64,000 bases of DNA from Paenibacillus glacialis. GTDB taxonomy: Bacteria; Bacillota; Bacilli; Paenibacillales; Paenibacillaceae. The position numbers and the translations under genes are program-made. Shown here piece after piece: positions 27,443 through 37,290 of the stretch. Under the pieces are notes generated by a model, which saw only the letters and a list, made by a program, of their open reading frames with translations, was not told where the DNA came from and made no database searches. The stretch is from NCBI RefSeq assembly GCF_001637205.1, contig NZ_LVJH01000027.1, forward strand, positions 62,001-126,000, read 5' to 3'. Position 1 is the first letter of the stretch. Each line of letters starts with the position of its first letter.

Positions 27443-29050
27443 TTATTTCACTCGGAATGTGCGGCTTCCGTATTTTCGAACGAGAATAAGCGAAATGAGT
27501 AAGTACACAATCGTAAGAATAACCACAATGGCAGTAAAAATATCTGCTGGAGCTCGTACGATAATGCTAATACCGCTTGCGGATGATACAAGCATGTTTA
27601 TAATAAAATACAGCGGATTCTTCACATTCAATTCTGTAGCATATGGTTGAAAGATATAATACATAAATAGATGATGAATGGAAAAAAATACGGACAACGA
27701 GAGTATGCACACCCACATCATGAGTAGCTCAGTGCTTCCCCCCCCTCCGTTCGCAACTAACGTAATGGTTGTTAATGCCGTAGCCAGAGTTGTTGCAATC
27801 CTTAGATTGAGGACCGTTATTTTAATTAGTCGAATCCGAAAATGCTCGAAAGATGCAACTCGATAGAAGCTATACCGCAACAAACTGAGATCACAGTTAT
27901 AGAACATAGCTCTGCACATCTTTTCTCCCACGGACAAGAAATACATAGCCATAACTAGGAAGGGAAATACAACTCCCAGATCCGGTCTTATGAATTCGGC
28001 CCTCTGTGATAGTATCATCACGACTGCAACTCCCACGACACCAAATGCACCTGTAATAGCCATCCTCTTGTATACTGGGTCGTTAATAAGACTCCTATGT
28101 CTAGAGAAGAACAGAACGTTCAGATAGCCGTAGCCTTCCTTTGTTCCGATATTTTCCTGATGCTTCCCATTCAAGGCATAGTCGCTTTCTTTCGATTTCA
28201 CACTCGTTTTTTGCGCCTCCGACATCATACGCCCAAGATCCAGCAGGGGATCGTCCCTTTTAGTTGCGGCATCGACAGCCCCACTGTAATTGGAATAACG
28301 GGCAAGTCGAACAGCTGCGAAGATACCTCCAACCACGAGAACAAGATAGATAGGCAGGCTCAGCAGAATCGTTGAGGTTACCGGTATCCGATCGAACAGT
28401 AGCGGTATATAAGCGGCAGCATAACCAATCCCGATGACGATCCAGACAATCACGTTATTTTTTATCAAGACCATGCCCGTTTTGTCAAAGAGCTTAAGAT
28501 GCATATACTCCGTTAGAATCCTCCACAAGGTAACAGACGCCACCAACAAGATAGTCTCTGTGATGGAGGCTCCTAGCATTGAGGCGAATAGAAGCATCGC
28601 AGGCAATAAATAGACCATGAACGTAACATAACGGTAACCAAGAGTAGCCTTCATATATCTTGTAGGAGACTGTCTCATTAGCTTCACAGCTACGTACTTT
28701 TCCCGTTTCGGCTCCAATATGGTGGCGCTACTGACACCTGCGACCACAAAGCTGATTAGAAAATAAATATGTACAAAATGCTGAAGCTGATCTTCCGCAG
28801 AGAGCTCTTTACCTAACCCGACTACAGGCAAGTAGATAAGCAGACCTACATATGCTAGCCTAATTACAAATCCCCATAGTAAACTTATAAGAAATACGAT
28901 AACGGAAACGGCCTTTTTCAAGTTTAAATTGGAGTAAATACTATCCGTTACATGCTTGCCAATCAACGGTAGCTTCTGGATGTAATAAATGAAAAGATTC
29001 GCTGCAATGGATGTCCGAATGGCAAGAAGCGTATTAAGAGTTCTCAGCAT
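27443..29050 (-). CDS. Large ABC transporter membrane subunit
   Basis: About 535 residues with some ten or more hydrophobic segments in two blocks, split by a hydrophilic stretch around residues 265-310. No known export signature beyond a general ABC-2-like permease look. The ATG at 29050 has AAGG nine bases upstream; an ATG at 29059 abuts it. Its start overlaps the end of the ABC ATPase gene (17 bases), which implies translational coupling and a two-component exporter. The substrate is unknown; no peptide or regulator gene flanks it. Confidence 0.8.
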   Translation of the reverse strand: MLRTLNTLLAIRTSIAANLFIYYIQKLPLIGKHVTDSIYSNLNLKKAVSVIVFLISLLWGFVIRLAYVGLLIYLPVVGLGKELSAEDQLQHFVHIYFLISFVVAGVSSATILEPKREKYVAVKLMRQSPTRYMKATLGYRYVTFMVYLLPAMLLFASMLGASITETILLVASVTLWRILTEYMHLKLFDKTGMVLIKNNVIVWIVIGIGYAAAYIPLLFDRIPVTSTILLSLPIYLVLVVGGIFAAVRLARYSNYSGAVDAATKRDDPLLDLGRMMSEAQKTSVKSKESDYALNGKHQENIGTKEGYGYLNVLFFSRHRSLINDPVYKRMAITGAFGVVGVAVVMILSQRAEFIRPDLGVVFPFLVMAMYFLSVGEKMCRAMFYNCDLSLLRYSFYRVASFEHFRIRLIKITVLNLRIATTLATALTTITLVANGGGGSTELLMMWVCILSLSVFFSIHHLFMYYIFQPYATELNVKNPLYFIINMLVSSASGISIIVRAPADIFTAIVVILTIVYLLISLILVRKYGSRTFRVK

Positions 29051-29750
29051 GGCCCTCATCCTTCAGCAAGTTAATAATGTTTTGTTCAAATTCCACGCTA
29101 TGCAACAGCTCTGTCGGTACAGCAGCCAACCGTCCGTTGTTCAACACGACCAACTCATCGCATAGATCGGAGGCCAATTGCAGTATGTGCGTAGAGAACA
29201 CCAGAATATGATTCTGTTTCATCTCCCGCAACATCTCCTTCATCTCTAGCGCTACGATGATGTCAAAAGAGGTAAGCGGCTCATCGAGTAAAATCACGAG
29301 CGGTTTCGTAATGAGGAACAATAGCATCTGTAGCTTGTTCTTCATCCCGTGTGAGTAACCCTTAATGAGCCGGTGCCTATCCTCCTCTGACATACTCATC
29401 ATATCAAAATAATCGTCGATGCTTTGATCCATTCGCAGCTTATCACGGTTAATATCCATAAAAAACTTTACGAATTCATAGCCAGTCAGGAACTCAGGCA
29501 GAATCGGCAGTGAATAGACATACCCAATATCCTGCTCGCTCAACTCCCGAACATGTCCATTCTCCTCCAATAGCGCTTTCCCTCCGTCCATGGCCATCTC
29601 TCCGCTCAAGCAGTTGAACAACGTCGTTTTGCCTGCGCCGTTCCGGCCCAGCAGACCGTAAATCTTTCCTTTCTCAAAGGTATATCCAGCTCCCTTGAGT
29701 ACCTTTTTTCCGTCAAATTCTTTAACAATATCTTCTATGATCAGACGCAA
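29034..29750 (-). CDS. ABC transporter ATP-binding protein
   Basis: 238 residues. Seen: Walker A GLLGRNGAGKTTLF, a degenerate signature YSHGMKNKLQ in place of LSGGQ, Walker B LVILLDEPLTSFD, and the switch histidine in FSTHI. Start is TTG with GGGGGGA seven bases upstream. Forms an overlapping pair with the permease gene that follows. The degenerate signature occurs in other antibiotic or peptide exporter ATPases and does not by itself mean loss of function. Confidence 0.9.
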   Translation of the reverse strand: MRLIIEDIVKEFDGKKVLKGAGYTFEKGKIYGLLGRNGAGKTTLFNCLSGEMAMDGGKALLEENGHVRELSEQDIGYVYSLPILPEFLTGYEFVKFFMDINRDKLRMDQSIDDYFDMMSMSEEDRHRLIKGYSHGMKNKLQMLLFLITKPLVILLDEPLTSFDIIVALEMKEMLREMKQNHILVFSTHILQLASDLCDELVVLNNGRLAAVPTELLHSVEFEQNIINLLKDEGHAENS

Positions 29751-29879
29751 TTACAAATCCCCCCATTCGACTAAAAATGCCATTTGATTTTTACTTCTAT
29801 ACGTAATAGGAGACAGCATAGTTTCATTAACACATAGACTGAACAACGGAAATAGAGAGGTAGAATTGCCAAATGGACT

Positions 29880-30160
29880 GTGGATACACAGAAAGATGGA
29901 TGCCCTCCTTTTCTAGAAAAGGGGCAATGCATTCAGAAGCCTAAAGCCTCTACGGATCGCAACCTTCTTCCACCATTGGTTTTTTATATCTTTCAATCGG
30001 GATTGGACAATACCAGAAGGTATTCAAGAAAAAAGTCGAAGATCATCCAAGAAGATACACCGTCCCTGCTCGAGGCAGTGATAGTTACTATGAACAATAT
30101 AAAAAGAGAACGGCTGTAGAACGTGTGAATGCTTATTTGAAGGTAAAGCGAATAAATTAA
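29880..30160 (+). mobile_element. Frameshifted C-terminal remnant of a DDE transposase
   Basis: In one frame the DNA encodes DGCPPFLEKGQCIQKPKAST; further on, in another, KKVEDHPRRYTVPARGSDSY and then YEQYKKRTAVERVNAYLK, the ERVNAYLK-type end typical of IS4/IS1182-like transposases. It ends at a stop at 30158-30160. No inverted repeats were identified, so element limits are unknown. Confidence 0.6.
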
Positions 30161-30430
30161 CTGCGTAGCTCTTAATTTTAAAAATGCTGGCGTAAATATT
30201 CTGTTAATCTGATTTAGTGAGAAAACGATTTATGAAATTGATTCCATTAAAAGAAGAATAAAGATGGAATTGAAGCAATAGAAATAATTGGTGTCGTTTA
30301 TTATTGGTAAAAAATGGTATTGAATAGCGTCATCACATTAGTCTGAAATCCATTTAACACTTACCAAGATGGATATGCCAGCATTTAAATGCTAGCTATG
30401 CATAAATTTAATTTATTTTAGGAGGATTTG

Positions 30431-32632
30431 ATGAGAAAATTTAAGAAGTCGCTTCAAATTTTGACTCTAATGGTGGTAACAGCAGTTGTAGTAGCTGTCT
30501 CGCCATCTGGGGTACTAGCCCAAACTTCAGAGGCAGCCATCACACAGCAAAGTAATCTTGTTGTTCAGCGAAATTTTGAAGTAAAAGCCCTTGGAGATAT
30601 ATGGGCGGAAGGCGCGCGAGAGCGTAGAGCGATAGATGCTCGAAAAATATATCAGCCAACAGGTTTATATGCACAACCCAATGAACAAATTACGATTGAA
30701 GTTTCAGGTAACAAACCAATTACAGCCGTTATTGGGGTACATCGTCATGATAAAGAATGGGCACTTTTTTATCCATTACAACCAGGCATAAACACAATTT
30801 CCTCACCAAATGGCGGTTTGTTGTCATTTGATAACAGCAACAATGAAGGTAGTATTAATGTAAATGTAGTGAGTGGGGGGAGTCCTGTTCCATTCTTTGT
30901 ATTAGGCAAGAATACAAATGCGGATTGGCAGGCAATGATGAATGCTTATCCTAATGCACCTTCTGTTGTTCTTCAATCAGAAAGAGCTCTCTTTGTCTTC
31001 TATTATGCTTCTGCTAAAGATCATATCTTGAATCAAGACCCAATTGCTGTTTTACAGACTTATGATACGTTTATTACAGCACAGGATCAAATATCTGGAC
31101 TATCTAATTCTGATTCTGATCCTAGGCATCGGTTAGATAGGCATTTGATTGGCTTTGTTGAATCAGAAAAAACCATACCAGGAGCGTATGCATATGCAGG
31201 TTGGGATGGGGCAATTATGCCTAAAGAAACTGGAGCAAGTGCCGATGCTTTAGACCTTACAAGAATGGGTTGGGGGCAGTATCATGAGGCAGGTCATTTG
31301 AGACAACAAGGACCTTGGACTTGGGGTGAGATGGGTGAGGTGACAGTAAATCTATATTCTCTAGCTGCTAAGAAGGTTCTTAAACCTACTGAGCCTGCAA
31401 GGTCACAAGGCGAGTACTTAGCCGCATTCTCATTTGTAGATCAGCCAACCAAGAATTTTTCAGACTCTAATTCAAAATTAGAAATGTTGTGGCAACTTAA
31501 TCTTGCTTTTGGGGATAACTTCTACCCAGAGTTACATCGATTATATCGTGAGATGGCAAATGCTGATCTGCCAACTACAGATGATCAGAAAAAACAGGCA
31601 TTTATTCTAAACACTTCAAAAGTAGCTCACTATGACTTGACGCCATTCTTTGATAAATGGGGTTTGTCTGCAACAAATGAAACACGAAACAAGATTAATT
31701 CATTGAATTTACCTCTTCTAACTGCACCAATTTGGTTTGGTTCAGATTATAACATCATTAAACCGACTGATGGAATGGATAAGGTAAAAGGTATCATTGG
31801 GGTAACAACAAATAGCCAAGAGACTTCAAGTGAGCCCGCAGTAAATGCATTTGATGGAAATACAAATAGTATCTGGCACAGTGCATGGAATAAACAAAAT
31901 CAGTTCCCTTACAATATTACAGCAAAGTACGCAAATCCATCTACATTCTCCAAACTAACCTATCTACCACGACAAACTGGTGGAGAAAATGGTATTATTA
32001 CAAATTATAGAATCCTAACTAGTCTTGATGGGGCAACATTCAATGAGATTAAAACAGGCACTTGGGCAAAGGACAGCATAGAAAAGACAGTAACTTTCAC
32101 ACCTACTCTTGCTAGATATGTTCGACTTGAAGTACCTCAAGGTGGTGGAACAAATGGTTTTGCCTCTGCAAGTGAGATTAAAATCTTTGAAACCGATTCA
32201 ATAACACCACAACCTGTTACAACGTATCTCAGCGATATTGATTGGTTTTCTGCCACAACAGGTTGGGGAACAATCCAAAAAGATCGTAGTGTTTATGGAA
32301 GTACACTTAAGTTAAATGACAAGACCTATACAAAAGGTTTGGGCACACATGCTAACAGTGAAATTGTCTACAAACTGGATGGGAAGTACACATCCTTTGC
32401 CGCGCTAGTTGGGGTAGATGGTGAGGTAGGTTTTGTAGGTTCTGTGGAGTTCCAAGTTGAAGTAGACAATCAAGTTGTATTCTCTAGTGGTATAATGCAT
32501 AACAATACAGAGCCAAAAGAGGTAAACGTTAATCTTTCTGGAAAGAATGAGCTAAAACTTATTGTAACAGATGGTGAAGATGGTATAAATAGTGACCATG
32601 CCGATTGGGTAAATGCTCGTCTTATCAAATAG
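30431..32632 (+). CDS. Secreted M60-family metallopeptidase with carbohydrate-binding modules
   Basis: 733 residues from the ATG at 30431 (AGGAGG five bases upstream; an in-frame TTG precedes it). Seen: signal peptide (about 1-30), an N-terminal beta domain, the M60/enhancin zinc motif H285-E-A-G-H289 followed by WGEMGEVTVNLYSL, which supplies the third ligand region, an F5/8-type (CBM32-like) module (about 455-585) and an NPCBM-like module (about 593-733). M60 enzymes cleave mucin-like glycoproteins, with the appended modules recognising glycans. AT-rich, with its own terminator. Suggests host or plant glycoprotein degradation (inference). Confidence 0.92.
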   Translation: MRKFKKSLQILTLMVVTAVVVAVSPSGVLAQTSEAAITQQSNLVVQRNFEVKALGDIWAEGARERRAIDARKIYQPTGLYAQPNEQITIEVSGNKPITAVIGVHRHDKEWALFYPLQPGINTISSPNGGLLSFDNSNNEGSINVNVVSGGSPVPFFVLGKNTNADWQAMMNAYPNAPSVVLQSERALFVFYYASAKDHILNQDPIAVLQTYDTFITAQDQISGLSNSDSDPRHRLDRHLIGFVESEKTIPGAYAYAGWDGAIMPKETGASADALDLTRMGWGQYHEAGHLRQQGPWTWGEMGEVTVNLYSLAAKKVLKPTEPARSQGEYLAAFSFVDQPTKNFSDSNSKLEMLWQLNLAFGDNFYPELHRLYREMANADLPTTDDQKKQAFILNTSKVAHYDLTPFFDKWGLSATNETRNKINSLNLPLLTAPIWFGSDYNIIKPTDGMDKVKGIIGVTTNSQETSSEPAVNAFDGNTNSIWHSAWNKQNQFPYNITAKYANPSTFSKLTYLPRQTGGENGIITNYRILTSLDGATFNEIKTGTWAKDSIEKTVTFTPTLARYVRLEVPQGGGTNGFASASEIKIFETDSITPQPVTTYLSDIDWFSATTGWGTIQKDRSVYGSTLKLNDKTYTKGLGTHANSEIVYKLDGKYTSFAALVGVDGEVGFVGSVEFQVEVDNQVVFSSGIMHNNTEPKEVNVNLSGKNELKLIVTDGEDGINSDHADWVNARLIK

Positions 32633-32656
32633 TATTGTAAGGCTAAAGCACGTCAA

Positions 32657-32686
32657 AAAGAGAGGGGTCATTCCCTCTCTTTAGTT
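32657..32686 (+). terminator. Terminator of the M60 peptidase gene
   Basis: AAAGAGAGGG pairs with CCCTCTCTTT, followed by TAGTTTT. Confidence 0.87.
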
Positions 32687-32727
32687 TTAGGGTTGATTGA
32701 CAATATGTAACTTTAATAGTAAGCGTC

Positions 32728-32769
32728 AAATAGCCCACCCCTTGTTATCAAGATGAGGGCTATTTTGCT
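32728..32769 (+). terminator. Second terminator-like hairpin
   Basis: AAATAGCCC pairs with GGGCTATTT over a 20-base loop, followed by TGCTTTT. It is a long-loop hairpin and could be a remnant of an element's end. Confidence 0.5.
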
Positions 32770-32770
32770 T

Positions 32771-32927
32771 TTAATCGGCCTTAAATACCCTACAAGTTAG
32801 TGGTAGCGAAGATGACCATGGCAGCAGTTTGTCTAGCGCTTCTGGATCTTGGGGATCGAGAAGCTGCGGGAGCTGCTCGAATATTTGAACGGGTTCAGTT
32901 GGTTTTCTTTCGCCGTCTCGATCACGC
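32771..32927 (-). mobile_element. C-terminal remnant of an IS66-family transposase
   Basis: Minus strand: SVIETAKENQLNPFKY in one frame, then after a shift IFEQLPQLLDPQDPEALDKL and LPWSSSLP, the well-conserved C-terminus of IS66 transposases. It ends at 32771. The rest of the gene is gone. Confidence 0.75.
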
Positions 32928-33056
32928 TATATAGTCAAAGGCAGCCACTCTCGCAAAGCAAACTACCTGGATAACGCATCATCGAATCCTTCTTTTCGCA
33001 TCTCAAAACAGAGAAGTACAAAGGTATGACCGCAGAATCCCTTATGCTTTTCTCTT

Positions 33057-33203
33057 TTATTTAGTATCGTTTGCCTTCCCGGGGCTTGCAACATAAATGA
33101 AGGGGTACTCGCCTTTGCTTATCTTCAACTTCCATTCCTGAATTATGTCCTGCTTGGTCCGGGGTTGCTCATTCACCCTGGCTCCTGTCGTCACCTTCCC
33201 CAT
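33057..33203 (-). CDS. 48-residue small protein downstream of the spike gene
   Basis: The frame starts at an ATG with AAAGGAG nine bases upstream and encodes a basic protein (MGKVTTGARVNEQPRTKQDI start, central EWKLKISKGEYPF, ending KANDTK). No membrane segment. It lies 14 bases after the spike-like gene in the same direction, so it belongs to that transcript. I do not recognise it; a structural or adaptor role in the cluster would be inference. Confidence 0.6.
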   Translation of the reverse strand: MGKVTTGARVNEQPRTKQDIIQEWKLKISKGEYPFIYVASPGKANDTK

Positions 33204-33217
33204 ACGAGTCCACTCCT

Positions 33218-34530
33218 TTATTGCATATTTACCTTAGCGCCTGTTATTTTGAGGTTGCCATCCATCTCTAACAAACTTGTCTTACATTTTAGCCCGATAG
33301 CATCTTTAGCTGTAATCTGCACGGTGTTGCCGGCATTCAGAATTAAATTTCCATCTGCCTTAACCCGGATATCTTTGTTGCTCCGCAGTTCAATCCCATG
33401 GTCATCCAGCAGTCGGATCACCACTTCATCATCGTTACCGGTGATTAGAATTTCATTTTTGTCAAATATAACTGCCTTGCGGTGCTTCGTCATAAATAGT
33501 TTGACTGACGGGTCTTTGATAAGATCGCCGTCTTTAGATCTCTTGCGTATCGAATGGGTGACAATTGCATCCTTTTCCTGATTACTCGGGAAATAAATAT
33601 CTACAAAATCAAACAGCTCAGGCATAAAATACCATCCTGTATTCCCTTCAGAGGTATAAAATGTAGCGTAGGGGAAGGCGCATGTCTCCGGAACGGCAGG
33701 TTTGACCTTATCCATTTCATAAAAGAAGACCTTTACATGATCCTCTTCAATGCCAATCACCTTAGATTTCAGGGTCATTCCGCGTATGTCTTCGTTCAGA
33801 ATCAGCTCCTGCTTCATGCCATCCTCGGTCGTCAGCACATATTCATGCCATAGGGAACCGTGGCGGATTACAGTCACCGACTGCATCACCCGCAGCGTCC
33901 TGTCCCTAAATTTCGTTTCATCTCCTATGTTAAGCAGATGGAGTAGTTAAATTGCTTCAGCTCAGCCTTCTGATTACCGTCCGGCAGGCCAAAGTAAAAC
34001 TGCGGCTTGTTGCTGAGCGGATCAGGGATCAAGCCCGACCCGAAACGGGATACCATACGCTTAAGGAATGCCCAATCTGTCTCATCAAATTGCAGCGTAA
34101 ACCCCTGCAACATTTCCTCTTTAAATGAATGTGCGCAGTTGGCTTGAGGATAATCCTTCATTACTTGCTCCAATAATGCCTTATACTTCATTTTTTTATT
34201 TTGAAAGGAACGCCTACACGGCTTCTCATCCATCTGACTAGTATAAGAAACTGCCTCTACGACCAAATACGATACATTAGCCACCATTTTAATCCGAATT
34301 TGTGTAACAAGACCTTTGAATAATAACGTCCTCTTGTGATCATCATTTTCGTAGGACACCATCATCCCTATTCCGTCATCTAAATTTTCCACATATTTTT
34401 CCGTCTGAGAGCCTGTTAGCACACCTGTCATATAAACCTTCACATGCTCATTTATCTTCTGTTTCAGCATAATCTTAGGATTTTGAAGCGAGAGGTCGGT
34501 ACCGTCGAAATAGACAATTGGATATCCCCT
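33218..34530 (-). pseudogene. VgrG/phage late-control-D-like spike protein, broken
   Basis: Two frames make one protein. N-terminal part (34530 to 33925): GYPIVYFDGTDLSL, KINEHVKVYMTGVLTG, then FDETDWAFLKRMVSRFG, typical of the D-like half of VgrG/Pvc8-family spikes. C-terminal part (about 33950 to 33218): LNIGDETKFRD, a long segment with WYFMPELFDFVDIYFP, and a beta-helix-like end (NLILNAGNTVQITAKD). A frameshift joins them and about 50-60 residues seem missing at the joint. The expected start codon (ATG in the second copy at 41194) is AGG at 34530-34528, so initiation is probably lost unless ATG 34470 is used. As contractile-system spike it would carry effectors. Confidence 0.7.
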
Positions 34531-34550
34531 TGTTATGACTCCCTTATCAG

Positions 34551-35861
34551 TTAGTGTACGGTTGCCCGTTGTTTACTTACGTATTGAATCACATCATAAA
34601 GCGTCCGGTTGTGCCCTTTTCCGTTGATCTGCTCATCCAGTTCGGGCCGTGTAATGAAGCTATGGTCTGGTTGCTGAAAATAAATACCTGCTACGGGAAA
34701 TGGAACTTCACCCTCGGGGCCGCTCCCTGCAAAGTACTTGCCAATGATCGCAATGTCAGTGTATCCATCCTGATTCATATCCTTGAAAGATACTCCCTTC
34801 ACTGCCTCCAACATCCCTCTGTTATTCCCATTAAATTCAGGGAACACATATAAAATAGTATCTTCGCTATCCAATAGAAAAAAATTCGCCTGATTTAGCC
34901 CATGGGTATTACTTGTAGCGGATACAAACTTTACTTTTCCCCATCCTTTCAGGTTGGTGGTAAAGGATTGATTATTGTCTATGGCGTATTCATTGTTGTC
35001 TATTTTTTGCTGATCTGCCCCATCAACATTAGATAATTTCAATGCTTGCCGTATCTCAACACCTTTTCCAGAAAATTGAACGGTTACACTTTCATCCATA
35101 TCACTTGTAATTACAAATCCATTCGTATCCTCTGAGATCTCTAAATTCATTTCTATATGCGGCTGGTTTTCTACATTTAGTGTATTATCATAAATACTCA
35201 GGTTCCAAAAATCATTAGTGCTGATTGTGTTAGTGAAAATATCTTTGCTCTCAGTCCATTTCTGATTGTCCAACTCCCACGACGAAACAAATACCGGCTT
35301 AGGTGAATACAAAGAAACGTACCCTCCTAATAAAAGCTCTATCTTATCTTTATTAGTACGGATCACAAAATCTGTAACCATCTCTGCACCTTCATTCATA
35401 ACTAATTGGGCACGTACATGATGCTCATCATTCCACCACTGAATAATTGTATATTTATCTTCTATCGTACCCTTTAGATAAAGAGGCGCCTGAAAATTAA
35501 CAACTCTGATATTAAATTTTTTGTCTTCAAGTACTACCGCTTTAGTAGATGAAAATACTGTAGCATCAAACTTGTTACTAAGTTCACTATCCTTTATTTT
35601 TATACTTTCCTGCATGTTCATTAGAGCAACTAGCCCCGATGTAAACTGATTCAGATTGCTTTGTCTTATATCAATCTTTAAATCTTCATTTTTACTGTTA
35701 CTTAGTCTATCTTTCAATTGTTCCAATTCACGTTGATAGGAACCGCTTTTGACCGACTCGTTAGTATGGGACGAACCTATATCCGGTTTTGATTGAAAGT
35801 TAGTACATCCGTTCAATGTAATACACAACAGTAACAGTAGTAAAACATGTAAGGTTCTCAT
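34551..35861 (-). CDS. Lipoprotein with a C-terminal domain shared across the cluster
   Basis: 436 residues. Seen: lipoprotein signal with lipobox TLNGC (C19); a charged helical region; a middle beta-rich part; and a C-terminal domain of about 150 residues (from QSFTTNLKGWGKVKFVSA to VIQYVSKQRATVH) containing an acidic DMNQDGYTDIAI loop like a calcium-binding FG-GAP/VCBS-type loop. The same domain ends the lipoprotein at 41215-42393 and survives as a fragment at 37160-37290. GGGGA precedes the ATG by ten bases. It directly precedes the spike pseudogene. Possibly an immunity or anchoring protein (inference). Confidence 0.83.
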   Translation of the reverse strand: MRTLHVLLLLLLCITLNGCTNFQSKPDIGSSHTNESVKSGSYQRELEQLKDRLSNSKNEDLKIDIRQSNLNQFTSGLVALMNMQESIKIKDSELSNKFDATVFSSTKAVVLEDKKFNIRVVNFQAPLYLKGTIEDKYTIIQWWNDEHHVRAQLVMNEGAEMVTDFVIRTNKDKIELLLGGYVSLYSPKPVFVSSWELDNQKWTESKDIFTNTISTNDFWNLSIYDNTLNVENQPHIEMNLEISEDTNGFVITSDMDESVTVQFSGKGVEIRQALKLSNVDGADQQKIDNNEYAIDNNQSFTTNLKGWGKVKFVSATSNTHGLNQANFFLLDSEDTILYVFPEFNGNNRGMLEAVKGVSFKDMNQDGYTDIAIIGKYFAGSGPEGEVPFPVAGIYFQQPDHSFITRPELDEQINGKGHNRTLYDVIQYVSKQRATVH

Positions 35862-35886
35862 TTAATCCATATCCCCATTTAATCAT

Positions 35887-36978
35887 TTACGGACTTTCCA
35901 CTTTTTTTATATTTTCAATTTTCCATTTGCCTGATTTTTTTTCCAGAATGAACGTTAGTTCTTTTTTTACATCATCGTCTTCCGTCATGTCTGATCCGTC
36001 CTGAACCAAGAATGTTTTCTGTTGACCTTGGTTAGCAACCTCAGAGATGTTTAATTCCAACCCGCCGTAATCCATGGAGGAAAAATTAAACACATCTTCA
36101 AAATGTTCGAAATCATAAGTTTGGCTTACTACCGTATCAGTAAATAAATCAACCTCTTGTATGTGAAATTCAAATCTATTCATTAAATACATATCTTCCA
36201 GATAATTTTGAATCACTGCCGTTGGATCAGCCGGATATATAAATTCCTTAGGGTCTTCTAGATATAATAACTCAGATTGTTCAGGCCCTGTTCCATCATA
36301 TTTCTGGTAGAACATTACTGTATGCTTTTGAGTATCTCGAAAATAATAATAACTTACGGTTTCAAAAATACCATCTTCATTAATATCTTCTAACTTCCTG
36401 GTTCCACTCCCCGTAGCGTCAGGATAATTATAATTAATAACTTCTATCTGATTATGTTGTAGTTCATATATTACAAACCCTTCGGCACCATACATTTCTC
36501 CATAAGCATAGACAACGATAAATTTACGCGATGTCTGGTCTAAACTCATAATCTTCATATCCGTATTAATGTGTGCTGTTACAATTGGATCCTTTAACTT
36601 TCCAATCGTACTAAATTCCCCCTCTTTATTACCTATCACATTTATTTGTTGAAATTCGTCCGGTTTGTCTCCAAAGGCGATAATGTATTCTGCATTTCCA
36701 TCTCCATCAACGTCTTCTTTAATTACTTTATGCTGGTCCATATCAGGCGGTCGAGTTTGTTCTATAAACTGGTTTAATTTGTTAGCTTCGTCCAAAGTGT
36801 CTTGACTTACTTCTTTCACAGTTTGGCCGCTGTTATCCATCTGAGAATTGGATGTAGATACTGATGTGTTGCTACTAGTAGTAGTTTTTGTATCTAATTC
36901 TGTATGCGGGTTACATCCTGAAATGAACAGTATCGCGATACAGCCAATGATCATCATACAATTTTTTCTGAAAATCAT
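35887..36978 (-). CDS. Lipoprotein with VCBS/EF-like acidic loops
   Basis: 363 residues from the ATG at 36978 (GAGGGGG upstream). Seen: lipobox LFISGC, a Ser/Thr-rich linker, then a beta-rich domain with two acidic repeats DVDGDGNAEYIIAFGD and DINEDGIFETVSYYY, like FG-GAP/VCBS calcium loops, and a C-terminal domain that ends KSGKWKIENIKKV. Its sequence is not related to the neighbours beyond the acidic loops. It lies 26 bases upstream of the 34551 gene in the same direction. Function unknown. Confidence 0.82.
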   Translation of the reverse strand: MIFRKNCMMIIGCIAILFISGCNPHTELDTKTTTSSNTSVSTSNSQMDNSGQTVKEVSQDTLDEANKLNQFIEQTRPPDMDQHKVIKEDVDGDGNAEYIIAFGDKPDEFQQINVIGNKEGEFSTIGKLKDPIVTAHINTDMKIMSLDQTSRKFIVVYAYGEMYGAEGFVIYELQHNQIEVINYNYPDATGSGTRKLEDINEDGIFETVSYYYFRDTQKHTVMFYQKYDGTGPEQSELLYLEDPKEFIYPADPTAVIQNYLEDMYLMNRFEFHIQEVDLFTDTVVSQTYDFEHFEDVFNFSSMDYGGLELNISEVANQGQQKTFLVQDGSDMTEDDDVKKELTFILEKKSGKWKIENIKKVESP

Positions 36979-37159
36979 ATTTCCCCCTCTTTCGTAGAAA
37001 ATGTATTTCACCTAGATGATGGATGTGAGGGCTCGGGCGAAGCAGTGGATGGCATATTTTTAAATACAGGTATTCTAAAAATCATAGGGGCATCTACCAT
37101 TGTAGTTCCCTTAGAAAATAAATCTGATTTATTATATGCGTCCATAATATTCGTAGCAC

Positions 37160-37290
37160 ATGAAAAAAATCTGCCTGATCTAGACCATTTGTGTTCCTTA
37201 CGGCGGATACAAACTTTACTTTCCCCATCCTTTCAGGTTGGTGGTAAAGGATTGCTCGTTATCGATGAAGTACTGATCCGTATCCACTTT
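37160..37290 (-). pseudogene. Decayed C-terminal domain behind the truncated lipoprotein
   Basis: Directly after the TAA of the next gene, in the same frame, the sequence continues TDQYFIDNEQSFTTNLKGWG, then frameshifts to KVKFVSAVRNTNGLDQADFF and ends. It is the start of the domain shared with the lipoproteins at 34551 and 41215. Confidence 0.75.
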
